Under the pieces are notes generated by a model, which did not search any database, was not told the origin of the DNA, and worked only from the letters and a program-made list of their open reading frames with translations. Positions 54,135 through 62,622 of a stretch of DNA of 64,000 nt are shown in pieces; position 1 is the stretch's first letter, and every line of letters begins with the position of its first letter. The DNA is from Bacteroidota bacterium. GTDB lineage: Bacteria > Bacteroidota > Bacteroidia > UBA4408. The stretch spans positions 1,538,001-1,602,000 of the forward strand of contig JADKHO010000001.1 of assembly GCA_016721765.1 (NCBI GenBank), in the 5' to 3' direction. The translations under genes were made by a program, and so were the position numbers.

Positions 54135-55124
54135 TTATTTCATGTTATTTTTAAACCATTCAAAGGTAATTTTTAATCCTGCCTCACATTTAACAGTGGG
54201 TTGAAAATTTAGTTTTGTAATCGCTTTGCTAATATCTGCAAGCGAATTTTTTACATCACCTGCACGGTCTTCCCGATGTGTTGCGGCAATGGTAGAACCG
54301 GCAATGTGGCGCAAAATTTCATACAGTTGTTTTACCGAAACCCGCTCACCCACTGCAATGTTAAATACCTCTGGACTCACCGATTTATCTTCGCAAAACA
54401 TGGCTTTCACATTGGCTTGAACAGCATTTTCCACAAAGGTAAAATCGCGTGTTTGCTCACCATCGCCATTAATAAAAGGTGAAACATTTTTCATTAAAGC
54501 ATCCATAAACAAGGGTATCGCAGCAGCATACGCACCTTTAGGATTTTGCTTAGGTCCAAAAATATTAAAGTAACGCAAGCCCACAATCTCCATTCCGTAA
54601 GTCTTCGCAAAAATATCGGCATATTGCTCATTCACCAATTTGCTTACTGCATAGGGTGAAAGCGGTTTGCCAATAACTTCTTCTACCTTGGGAAGTGCTT
54701 GACTATCGCCATACACCGAAGACGAGCTGGCATATACCAAACGTTTAACTTTGGCATCACGCGCTGCTATCAAAATATTTAAAAAGCCATTTACATTAGC
54801 ATTATTGGTAGCAATGGGATTTTCGATCGAACGCGGAACCGAACCCAAGGCAGCCTGGTGAAATACATAATCAATTCCGTGCATTGCTTTATGACAATCG
54901 GCAATGTTGCAGATGTCGCCCAGTTGAAATTCAAAGTTATTAAGTGCTTTAAAGCCCTCAATATTTTGTTCAAACCCGGTCGCTAAATTATCGAGCACAC
55001 GTACTTTTCCGGCATTAAATTTTAATAAATATTCAACCAAATTAGAGCCAATAAATCCGGCACCACCGGTTACTAAAAAATTAAGTTTTGAAATATCGGT
55101 GTTGTGAAAGGTAGTTGTATACAT
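54135..55124 (-). CDS. NAD-dependent SDR epimerase (WbpP/TviC-like, UDP-GlcNAc 4-epimerase family)
   Basis: Extended SDR enzyme of 329 residues. The start is placed at 55124 (MYTTTFHNTDISKLNFLVTGG), as in WbpP-like homologues; the ATG at 55148 is possible. The nucleotide motif is TGGAGFIGSNLVEYL and the catalytic SSSVYGD with YxxxK in PYAVSKLVNEQ. RYFNIFGPKQNPKGAYAAAIP is typical of the UDP-N-acetylhexosamine 4-epimerase group. It acts in making surface-polysaccharide sugars with its neighbours. Exact substrate inferred from similarity only. Confidence 0.87.
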   Translation of the reverse strand: MYTTTFHNTDISKLNFLVTGGAGFIGSNLVEYLLKFNAGKVRVLDNLATGFEQNIEGFKALNNFEFQLGDICNIADCHKAMHGIDYVFHQAALGSVPRSIENPIATNNANVNGFLNILIAARDAKVKRLVYASSSSVYGDSQALPKVEEVIGKPLSPYAVSKLVNEQYADIFAKTYGMEIVGLRYFNIFGPKQNPKGAYAAAIPLFMDALMKNVSPFINGDGEQTRDFTFVENAVQANVKAMFCEDKSVSPEVFNIAVGERVSVKQLYEILRHIAGSTIAATHREDRAGDVKNSLADISKAITKLNFQPTVKCEAGLKITFEWFKNNMK

Positions 55125-55190
55125 AGTTAAAATATCAATCAAAGGCATTATTCTCGGACAGTGTAGAAGTGTAGTCCCAAAGAAATATCC

Positions 55191-56267
55191 TTATCTTTTT
55201 ACATATTGTTTATCATAAAAGTGTTGGTATTCTCCGGAAGTCACATTTTTCAGCCAGTCTTCATGGCTTAAATACCAATCCACAGTTTTTTCTAAGCCTT
55301 CTTCAAATTGAAGCGAGGGTGTCCAACCTAATTCTTTTTGTAATTTGGAAGAGTCGATCGCATAGCGCAAATCGTGGCCGGCGCGGTCCTTCACGTAGGT
55401 TATTAATTTAGCAGATTCCCCTTCCGGGCGATTTAATTTTTTGTCCATGATGCGACACAACAATTTTATCAAATCTATATTGGTCCATTCATTGTGTCCG
55501 CCAATGTTATAGGTATCACCCACTTTTCCGGTATGAAAAATCACGTCAATGGCGCGTGCATGATCTTCTACAAATAGCCAATCGCGCACGTTTTCGCCTT
55601 TTCCATAAATGGGAATAGCTTTGTTGTTTTTAATGTTGTTGATGCTAAGCGGAATTAATTTTTCGGGAAAATGAAACGATCCGTAATTGTTGGAGCAATT
55701 GCTCACCACCACCGGCATTTTATAAGTATCAAAATACGCACGCACAAAATGATCACTGCTAGCTTTTGAGGCAGAGTAAGGACTGTGTGGGTCATAAGCC
55801 GTTTCTTCAGTAAAAAAACCGGTCTCGCCTAAAGAGCCATAAACTTCATCGGTACTCACATGATAAAATAATTTTTTAGCATAGTCGGCTTGGTTTACCC
55901 AGATGTTTTTAGCTGCATTCAGAAGGTTTACCGTACCTACCACGTTAGTCATAACAAATTCGGTGGGATTGGTTATGCTGCGGTCTACATGGCTTTCGGC
56001 AGCAAGATGAACCACGCCTTCAAATTGGTATTCGGCAAAAAGTTGGTTCACAAAAGCGATATCAACAATGTCACCTTTCACAAAAGTATAGTTAGGCTTG
56101 TTTTCGATGTCTCGAAGGTTATCCAAATTTCCGGCATAGGTGAGCTTATCCAAATTAACGATGTGGTAATGCGGATATTTTGTAACAAAAAGTCGCACTA
56201 CGTGTGAGCCAATAAATCCGGCTCCTCCGGTGATTAATATTTTTTTAGTTTGCATGTTGTTTTGCAT
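55191..56267 (-). CDS. rfbB: dTDP-glucose 4,6-dehydratase
   Basis: Second step of dTDP-L-rhamnose and related sugar synthesis. The 358 residues (start ATG at 56267; a second Met four codons on is equally possible) have the ITGGAGFIGSHVVRLF nucleotide motif, HLAAESHVDRSI, the catalytic YHVSTDEVYGSLGE, YSASKASSDHFV and NNYGSFHFPEKLIPL. All are typical of RmlB. No rmlA, rmlC or rmlD gene is visible in the window, so the final sugar is not fixed. Confidence 0.93.
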   Translation of the reverse strand: MQNNMQTKKILITGGAGFIGSHVVRLFVTKYPHYHIVNLDKLTYAGNLDNLRDIENKPNYTFVKGDIVDIAFVNQLFAEYQFEGVVHLAAESHVDRSITNPTEFVMTNVVGTVNLLNAAKNIWVNQADYAKKLFYHVSTDEVYGSLGETGFFTEETAYDPHSPYSASKASSDHFVRAYFDTYKMPVVVSNCSNNYGSFHFPEKLIPLSINNIKNNKAIPIYGKGENVRDWLFVEDHARAIDVIFHTGKVGDTYNIGGHNEWTNIDLIKLLCRIMDKKLNRPEGESAKLITYVKDRAGHDLRYAIDSSKLQKELGWTPSLQFEEGLEKTVDWYLSHEDWLKNVTSGEYQHFYDKQYVKR

Positions 56268-56274
56268 TTAATCG

Positions 56275-57312
56275 TTAGGTTTTTTGATTTTGAAGGGCCA
56301 ACTTTTTTTCCCAATTCCAAGAAGTAGCAAGCATGTTTTCGAGGTTGCGTTGCGCTTTCCAACCCAATTCTTTGCTGGATAGGCTCACGTCGGCATAAAT
56401 GGATTCGATGTCGCCGGGTCTGCGGTTGGCCATTTTATAATCGAGTTTTAAACCGGATATTTTTTCAAACAAAAGTACCATCTCCAACACCGAATAACCG
56501 ATTCCGGTGCCGATGTTAAAGACTTCACAATTGCTTTTTGATTTTCCATTTAAGATGCGTTCAATGGCTATCACATGTGCTTGAGCCAAATCAACAACAT
56601 GTATGTAATCGCGCACACAAGTGCCGTCGGGAGTGGCGTAATCGCTGCCAAAAATTTCGACCGATTTTTTTCTTTTGCCGATGGCTGTTTGTGTAATAAT
56701 TGGAACCAAATTATTGGGTGTTCCTAAGGGTAATTCGCCAATAATTGCGCTGTCGTGAGCACCCACCGGATTAAAATAACGCAAGCTTATAGCTTTAAAG
56801 TTAGCTTGGTTTACAGTGTCTTGCAGTATTTCTTCGCAAATGCGTTTCGTATTTCCGTAAGGCGATGATGCTGGTTTTAGGGGTGCTGCTTCCGAAACAG
56901 GCAAGCTATCAGGGCTACCATATACGGTGCAGGAAGATGAGAATACAAATCCTTTTAAATTCACTCCGGCTTGCATGGCGCCTTGCAGCACATTTACAAG
57001 CGATAATAAATTATTAGAATAGTATTTAAGCGGAAAAGCAACCGACTCACCAACTGCTTTAAAAGCAGCAAAATGAATAATGGCTGAGATGTTTTTATGC
57101 GTTTCAAAAAATCGGGATACGCCTTCTGCATCACATAAATCGAGGTTTATGTAAAGTGGTTTTATCCCCGTTATTTTTTCAATGCCGTCGAGCATTTCCA
57201 AGGTGGAGTTACTTAAGTTATCGATTATGATTACCTCGTAACCTTTTTGTTGCAATTCCACCACGGTATGCGAACCAATATAACCTGTACCCCCTGTTAC
57301 TAAAACTGTCAT
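56275..57312 (-). CDS. galE: UDP-glucose 4-epimerase
   Basis: Interconverts UDP-glucose and UDP-galactose. The 345 residues have the TGGTGYIGSHTVVEL motif, FAAFKAVGESV, SSSCTVYGSPDSLPVSE with the catalytic Ser/Tyr, PYGNTKRICEEIL and RYFNPVGAHDSAIIGE. The C-terminal substrate region (RRPGDIESIYADVSLSSKELGWKA) is normal. It is the first gene of the sugar cluster galE-rfbB-epimerase-ywqE, seven bases ahead of rfbB, and carries a promoter box. Confidence 0.95.
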   Translation of the reverse strand: MTVLVTGGTGYIGSHTVVELQQKGYEVIIIDNLSNSTLEMLDGIEKITGIKPLYINLDLCDAEGVSRFFETHKNISAIIHFAAFKAVGESVAFPLKYYSNNLLSLVNVLQGAMQAGVNLKGFVFSSSCTVYGSPDSLPVSEAAPLKPASSPYGNTKRICEEILQDTVNQANFKAISLRYFNPVGAHDSAIIGELPLGTPNNLVPIITQTAIGKRKKSVEIFGSDYATPDGTCVRDYIHVVDLAQAHVIAIERILNGKSKSNCEVFNIGTGIGYSVLEMVLLFEKISGLKLDYKMANRRPGDIESIYADVSLSSKELGWKAQRNLENMLATSWNWEKKLALQNQKT

Positions 57313-57334
57313 TTTGTTGTGTCAAAAACGGCCG

Positions 57335-57342
57335 CAAATATA
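57335..57342 (-). promoter_or_regulatory. Bacteroidota -7 box for galE
   Basis: On the minus strand TATATTTG matches TAnnTTTG, 22 bases before the galE start. Confidence 0.6.
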
Positions 57343-57689
57343 GCGTATTTCAGCTGTTATTTTTGCAGCTGGTCGATAAGAAATGCTAAATGATTGACGA
57401 TGGGAATCTAGCCGTAACCTTTTGTTGGAAAAGTGTTCCAAATGCCAATTGTTGGTGTAAATAGGTATTGAAATTTAAAATGCTAATAATAACTTATAAT
57501 TGAATAAAATATTCCATATTAAAGGTTGCAAATCAATGCTGTACAAAGCGCAACTTGGCGGGATTGCAGGGTACAAAAATTCCGGATACAAAAATTATCC
57601 CTCTCAGGAGAGGGCAAGGGAGAGGTAAATCCCTAAACTTAAAACAAGTAACAAAATCCAATTCGTAAACTAAGAATAGCCTAAAAATA
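57343..57689. other. Gene-free gap with a small palindrome
   Basis: No protein gene is seen. The only structure is CCCTCTC-AG-GAGAGGG at 57599-57614, followed by CAAGGGAGAGG, a palindromic pattern resembling repeats known from many Bacteroidota genomes. The rest has nothing recognisable. Confidence 0.4.
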
Positions 57690-58943
57690 TTACGAACGCA
57701 TTGCCTCCACAGGATCTAACTGTGAGGCAGAGTAAGCCGGAATAAATCCGGATATTATTCCAATTAACACGCTAATGGTTAGCCCTAAAACAATATTGGA
57801 GCGTGTAAGCGCTACTTCCATATCGGCTAAATTATTTACAAGTAAGGTACCACCGTATATAATCAATAAACCAATAATTCCGCCAATGAGGCAAAGCACC
57901 ACGCTTTCGATTAAAAATTGTATCAAAATAAAATAATTTTTTGCGCCTAGCGATTTTTGTATCCCAATTAAATTGGTGCGTTCTTTTACCGAAACAAACA
58001 TAATATTGGCAATTCCAAAGCCACCAACAATAATAGAAAAGCCACCTATTATCCATCCCGCCATCCCGATTACGGCAAAAATGGAATCAAAACCGGAAGA
58101 GAGTAAACTGATTTCATTCAACGCAAAATCATCATCCGCCAATGGCTTCAATTTTCGGATAGAACGCATGATGCCGGTTAATTCAAATTTAAGTTCATCC
58201 ACAGCAATGCCCTCTTTTGCTTTTACCATAATAAAGGGGTCGAGCCGGTCGCTGCGCAAGTCCACAAAATTGCTGAGGTAGCGAACGGGAAGGAGCACCA
58301 TGTTATCGGTAGAATTGCCCATCATGCTTTCGCCTTCTTTTTTAAATAGGCCAATAATAGTGGCTTCTCGGCCAAAAAGTTTTATGCGTTTACCCAGAGC
58401 ATTGCTTTCACCAAAAAGGCTTTCGGCCAATGTTACGCCAATAAGGGCATAAGGTTTTCCGCTGTTGCTTTCGGCTTCGGTAAAGTACCTGCCTTCGCTC
58501 AGTTCAAAACTTTGAACCTGATAATACTCATGCGAAACCCCTGTGATATCAGCATTTTCGACACTGTTGTTGTGGTATTTAACGGTTTTGTTCGCATTCA
58601 CAATAAAGCAAACAGCAGCTGCCATGTCGCTACGGTGCTGTATTTCGGGCACTTCATCTAATTGAGGAGTGGGACGGTTGAGGTATTTCCACCAAGGATA
58701 ATCGCCACCAAAAGCCCAAGGCCATTTTTGCACAAACACCACATTGCTACCCAGTGAAGCCACACTTTTACGCACGTTAGCTTCCAAAGAATCCACAACA
58801 GTAAACACCGAAATGATGGCAAAAATTCCAATGGTAATGCCCAGCAGGGACAGGAAAGTGCGTAGTTTATTGCTCACCAATGCATGGTAAGCGAAACGAA
58901 AACTTTCTAGAATTATTTTTTTCCAAAGCATACTATCCTGCAC
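57690..58943 (-). CDS. ABC transporter permease (MacB/FtsX-like)
   Basis: Inner-membrane permease of the MacB type. The 417 residues include an N-terminal membrane helix (LRTFLSLLGITIGIFAIISVF), a large periplasmic domain (about 50-270, with SNVVFVQKWPWAFGGDYPWW), and three C-terminal membrane helices (IGMAGWIIGGFSIIVGGFG, FILIQFLIESVVLCLIGGI, SNIVLGLTISVLIGIISGF). It lacks an ATPase domain, so the partner is encoded elsewhere. It likely exports or moves lipoproteins or drugs through mechanotransmission. It lies 36 bases behind the choice-of-anchor protein gene. Confidence 0.9.
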   Translation of the reverse strand: MQDSMLWKKIILESFRFAYHALVSNKLRTFLSLLGITIGIFAIISVFTVVDSLEANVRKSVASLGSNVVFVQKWPWAFGGDYPWWKYLNRPTPQLDEVPEIQHRSDMAAAVCFIVNANKTVKYHNNSVENADITGVSHEYYQVQSFELSEGRYFTEAESNSGKPYALIGVTLAESLFGESNALGKRIKLFGREATIIGLFKKEGESMMGNSTDNMVLLPVRYLSNFVDLRSDRLDPFIMVKAKEGIAVDELKFELTGIMRSIRKLKPLADDDFALNEISLLSSGFDSIFAVIGMAGWIIGGFSIIVGGFGIANIMFVSVKERTNLIGIQKSLGAKNYFILIQFLIESVVLCLIGGIIGLLIIYGGTLLVNNLADMEVALTRSNIVLGLTISVLIGIISGFIPAYSASQLDPVEAMRS

Positions 58944-58979
58944 AAAACGGCTGCCTAAAATTAGCTAAAAATAAAGCAC

Positions 58980-61412
58980 CTAGCGCAGAAGAGTTATGGT
59001 ACCTGTTTTTGAAATTGTTTTGTAGTCAATACCTCTTGCTCTTACTTGATACACATACACACCTTCAGGCAATCCGCTTGCATTCCATTTTTGATGAATG
59101 TCGGTAGATTTATAAACCAGCTGCCCCCAGCGGTTAAAAATTAAAAGTTCAAATGAAGCAACACCCAATCCAATGGCTTCAATACTTTCGTTTTTGCCAT
59201 CTCCATTAGGTGTAAAAGCTGTTGGAATGTAAATTTCAACGGGAGGAAAAATGGAGCGTGTAATGGAATCCTTGCATCCCAAATCATTGGTAACTACTAA
59301 GCTCACATCATGCGCACCAAATTCGCTGTATTCATGTAGCGGATTATAAGCAGTAGAGGTGCTGTTATCGCCAAACTTCCATGCATAGCTCACAATGTTT
59401 TTAACTGAGCTATCGAGCAATTGCACCAAAAAATTGGAATCAAAACGATACCCAAAATTAGCCTCAGGAATTGAAATGTAAACCGCAGAAGTATCTTTTA
59501 CGGTATAATTACATTGATCAGTAACACTTACGATATAGCTTTTATTAAAATTGGAACGAACAACATATACACTATCGAGCCATGAACCATTACTCCAGGA
59601 ATAGCTATAAGGCCCATGTCCACCAACTCCGGCAGCAACAAGTGTAACCGGTTCACCTTTGCAAACGGTAGTGTCGTTTAAAACATTAATGTACAAGGGA
59701 GGATAATTAATTAAATTAACGATAACCCCATCCTGGGCGCTGTTGCCACAGGTATCGGTAATGGTTACAAAATAAGGTGTAGTTGTGGTAGGTGCAACGG
59801 TAACGGCAGCGGTTGTTCCAGCATTGTTATTCCAAAAGTAATGATAGTATCCTGCACCACCGCTGGCTTGCGCTGAAATAAAAGCGCTGGTTAGCGGGCA
59901 ATAAATATCCACATCTGCTGAAGCAAGCGCTACTACCGGACTATAGGTTTTAACTGTAATGGTTACACTGTCTTGACCGAAATGTGTGCCACAAGTATCT
60001 GTTACAAACACGGTATAAGTGGTGGTTACAGCAGGAGCAACCTTATGTCTTTTACCCAAACCAATACCATTATTCCAAGAATACACATATCCGGGCAAAC
60101 CGCCGCTAACCGTTGCATCAATAGTAGATTGTTGGTTGGGACAAATAATAGCGGAGTCGGGACTGGCGGTAACAGTAAGCGGAACTACATCAGAAATATA
60201 AAGTTTAAAAGGCTTAGCACCACTGCTCACACAGGAACTCGGGTTGTTGGAAATAGGTGTAAAAATAAGCGTTTCAAATCCTTCTACTAGGTTGTCTTCA
60301 ATTGCTTGTACAGTGAGCAAGGCATGGTTTTGACCGGCTGGAAAAATAATACTGTCGGGGATGTTTAAAAAATCGGCTCCCATGGCTGCTGTGCCGGCTA
60401 CGGTGAAATGTATAGTATCTGCCACCGCAGTATTTCCACCACGTTGAAAATTAAGAACTGCATTTCCACAACCCTCAAGCAAAACTGTATCACCGGCAGC
60501 ACCGCTATGGCCTGCTCCACCTAGCGCTACGGCGCTGCTTATGGTTACTACGGGACTGCTAAAACTAAGCGCTTCTAAAAATACACCTGAATCATAAATG
60601 CCATCGTTCACATCGGCAATCGCAATTTTTAGATGATAGGTCTGCCCGCATTGAACATGGCTTATTGCAGTTAATACAGTAGTAAAGGCATCATATTGAA
60701 TAGTAGTACCAGGAATGCTTTGATTATCGACATAATATGCGCAATTGAGACAAGGCCCATTGTTGGTAGGACCATTATTTACGGTGTTAATGGTAATGTA
60801 TGCATTTGTATTCGGAATAAGTGCAATATTTTTAGAGTTGAGAGAAAAGGAACCACTAATACCCGGCCCACGAATAAAGAATCCAAATGCATCGTTCACA
60901 TTTCCGCCAGAATTTTCGGGCCATTCTTCGGAGCCAAAAACATAGCGAAATTTAACCGTATCATAGGAGGGAACAAAATCAAATTCAAGCACGGCACGAT
61001 TAAAAGTAGCAAGCGGATTCCCGGGAGAACTTGCAATTGCATTGAGGTCATTATCGCCGGGTAGACCATTGTCAACTCCCGCATTAGAAGAGTTATTTGG
61101 ACCATGCGGGCCTTCCGGAAGTCCACCCGAACTGGTGTTTAAAATAGTTCCGGTTGTCATAATAATCCCGCTATCAATTCCCAAATTAGTGGTGCCTTTA
61201 AAAAAGCCAATGTTATCGAATTTTAAGGTGGAAGTTTGGGTGGAATTAACGCCATTAAATTTTACATTGGAGATAGTGATTCCGGTGCCTAAGAGTGTAT
61301 TCTTAACCAGGTCGTAGGGCGTTTTCTTTTGCGTAATTAATTGTGCAGCGGCATCAAATCCTGCAAGGACAGAAAGTAGAAAAAATACAGAAACGCTGTA
61401 AAAATGCTTCAT
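58980..61412 (-). CDS. Secreted choice-of-anchor/PKD protein with gliding-motility-type C-terminal domain
   Basis: An 810-residue secreted protein. The signal peptide is SVSVFFLLSVLAGFDAAA. The N-terminal domain (about 30-300) is a choice-of-anchor L type (FDNIGFFKGTTNLGIDSGII, FRYVFGSEEWPENSGG). Three Ig/PKD-like repeats with cysteine and YxWNNG patterns follow, then one PKD domain with FGDNSTSTAYNPLHEY and the CHU_C domain (FTPNGDGKNESIEAIGL, FNRWGQLVYKST, GVYVYQVRARG, ending TGTITLLR). The intact end distinguishes it from the frameshifted protein at 15870. It is probably exported by T9SS and may act as an adhesin. Confidence 0.9.
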   Translation of the reverse strand: MKHFYSVSVFFLLSVLAGFDAAAQLITQKKTPYDLVKNTLLGTGITISNVKFNGVNSTQTSTLKFDNIGFFKGTTNLGIDSGIIMTTGTILNTSSGGLPEGPHGPNNSSNAGVDNGLPGDNDLNAIASSPGNPLATFNRAVLEFDFVPSYDTVKFRYVFGSEEWPENSGGNVNDAFGFFIRGPGISGSFSLNSKNIALIPNTNAYITINTVNNGPTNNGPCLNCAYYVDNQSIPGTTIQYDAFTTVLTAISHVQCGQTYHLKIAIADVNDGIYDSGVFLEALSFSSPVVTISSAVALGGAGHSGAAGDTVLLEGCGNAVLNFQRGGNTAVADTIHFTVAGTAAMGADFLNIPDSIIFPAGQNHALLTVQAIEDNLVEGFETLIFTPISNNPSSCVSSGAKPFKLYISDVVPLTVTASPDSAIICPNQQSTIDATVSGGLPGYVYSWNNGIGLGKRHKVAPAVTTTYTVFVTDTCGTHFGQDSVTITVKTYSPVVALASADVDIYCPLTSAFISAQASGGAGYYHYFWNNNAGTTAAVTVAPTTTTPYFVTITDTCGNSAQDGVIVNLINYPPLYINVLNDTTVCKGEPVTLVAAGVGGHGPYSYSWSNGSWLDSVYVVRSNFNKSYIVSVTDQCNYTVKDTSAVYISIPEANFGYRFDSNFLVQLLDSSVKNIVSYAWKFGDNSTSTAYNPLHEYSEFGAHDVSLVVTNDLGCKDSITRSIFPPVEIYIPTAFTPNGDGKNESIEAIGLGVASFELLIFNRWGQLVYKSTDIHQKWNASGLPEGVYVYQVRARGIDYKTISKTGTITLLR

Positions 61413-61430
61413 GGGTTAATTGAAGAGAAG

Positions 61431-61438
61431 CAAAAATA
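61431..61438 (-). promoter_or_regulatory. Bacteroidota -7 box for the choice-of-anchor protein
   Basis: On the minus strand TATTTTTG matches TAnnTTTG, 18 bases before the start. Confidence 0.5.
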
Positions 61439-61603
61439 AGAATTCTAGGCAGAACTAAAAGGGTGAATTAAGAGCTATTCGATAAAGCGTAAGATTTACC
61501 ACTTTCGTTGCTTGCAAATTAGTGTAAATCTTGGCAATAGCCATGTTGGGCTAATTTTAAGTATCTTTTCGGTAAAACGTAGGAATTGTATAACAAATGC
61601 TTA

Positions 61604-61611
61604 TACATTTG
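61604..61611 (+). promoter_or_regulatory. Bacteroidota -7 box for the sia-like module
   Basis: TACATTTG matches TAnnTTTG, 38 bases before the ATG at 61650. Confidence 0.55.
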
Positions 61612-61649
61612 AAGCTCTTTTCATAAAGCACTTAAATAACCCCAAAAAA

Positions 61650-62207
61650 ATGCTTGAACAAACTACAAATTACCTTTTTGATATTTACCAAACACTCTCA
61701 CGAGAAAAGGTATTGCTTTCTTATCTAGGAGAAGTGACACCCGATTTAACCAATTCGGTGTTGAAATCGGTAAAGAATGAGCAAAATCCGTACAACGAGA
61801 AAGTGCACATTAAGAAGAAAATTTACAACATCATTGTAGAGTCGCTTGAAAATATTTACAAGCATTTTGATGTAAAGGAAAAGATAGCGGCCCCTTCCAT
61901 ATTTCTTTTTGGCGCACATGCGGAGCATTATTACATTATTTCGGGAAATTATGTCTACAACGAAACCGGCTATAGAATAAAGGAAACCATTGATGAACTG
62001 AATTCGTTAGACAAAGAAAACATGCGCAAAAAATACCGTTCGGCGCTTTTACAAAGTGTAGATGAAAATGGGATGCAACAAAATGTAGCCGGAATTGGCT
62101 TGATAGATATGGCATTAAAATCGGAGAATAAGTTGGAATATCAATTTAGGGAAGCAAGTGCAGGTATTACTTTCTTTACATTAATCGTTAAAGTTAACAT
62201 GAATTAA
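61650..62207 (+). CDS. SiaB-family protein kinase
   Basis: I place the start at 61650 (MLEQTTNYLFDIYQTL), giving 185 residues; the open frame runs back to 61512 without family character. The sequence resembles the SiaB family of anti-sigma-like kinases that phosphorylate SiaC: a helical N-terminal part (about 1-80, REKVLLSYLGEVTPDL), and an ATPase-like region with YNIIVESLENIYKHFD (N-box-like) and GIGLIDMALKSENK (G-box-like). It is the first gene of a three-gene unit with the SiaC-like and TPR-phosphatase genes, 3 bases ahead of the former. Confidence 0.82.
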   Translation: MLEQTTNYLFDIYQTLSREKVLLSYLGEVTPDLTNSVLKSVKNEQNPYNEKVHIKKKIYNIIVESLENIYKHFDVKEKIAAPSIFLFGAHAEHYYIISGNYVYNETGYRIKETIDELNSLDKENMRKKYRSALLQSVDENGMQQNVAGIGLIDMALKSENKLEYQFREASAGITFFTLIVKVNMN

Positions 62208-62210
62208 TTT

Positions 62211-62606
62211 ATGGATGCCTTACTCATAGAAGCCACAGAATTCTCGCCTAAAATTTATTTTAATCCAACTGAAAATAAATTCGAAATAAGAGGAGAATCA
62301 CGTCCGGAAAATACCTCGAAATTTTATGCACAATTAATACATTGGGTAGAACAATGGAAAATGGATTTAAGTGCAAACCCTCCAGCCAAGCATTTTATAT
62401 TTGAGTTTCGATTTGACTATTTTAATTCCACCTCCGCAAAATTTATTCTTGATTTTTTGCAAAAGCTAAATGAATTAGTGCACTTAATTTCGGATTTAAA
62501 AATTGGTATACGTTGGTATTATGATGCACGCGATGAGGACATGAGAGAATCGGGTGAAGAATTTTCGCACTTGGTAGATTTGCCTTTCGAGTTTGTTACA
62601 CTGTAA
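62211..62606 (+). CDS. SiaC-family regulatory phosphoprotein (DUF1987)
   Basis: A 131-residue protein of the DUF1987/SiaC family: it starts LLIEATEFSPKIYFNPTENKFEIRG-type (family start ATxxSPxIxFxxxxxxxxIxGES), and the phosphorylation site lies in FDYFNSTSAKFILDFL, with Ser73, Thr74 and Ser75 as candidates (Thr68 is the known site in Pseudomonas). SiaC is the switched substrate of the SiaB kinase and SiaA phosphatase. It lies between those two genes here. Confidence 0.88.
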   Translation: MDALLIEATEFSPKIYFNPTENKFEIRGESRPENTSKFYAQLIHWVEQWKMDLSANPPAKHFIFEFRFDYFNSTSAKFILDFLQKLNELVHLISDLKIGIRWYYDARDEDMRESGEEFSHLVDLPFEFVTL

Positions 62607-62622
62607 TTTTTAACAATTTGGA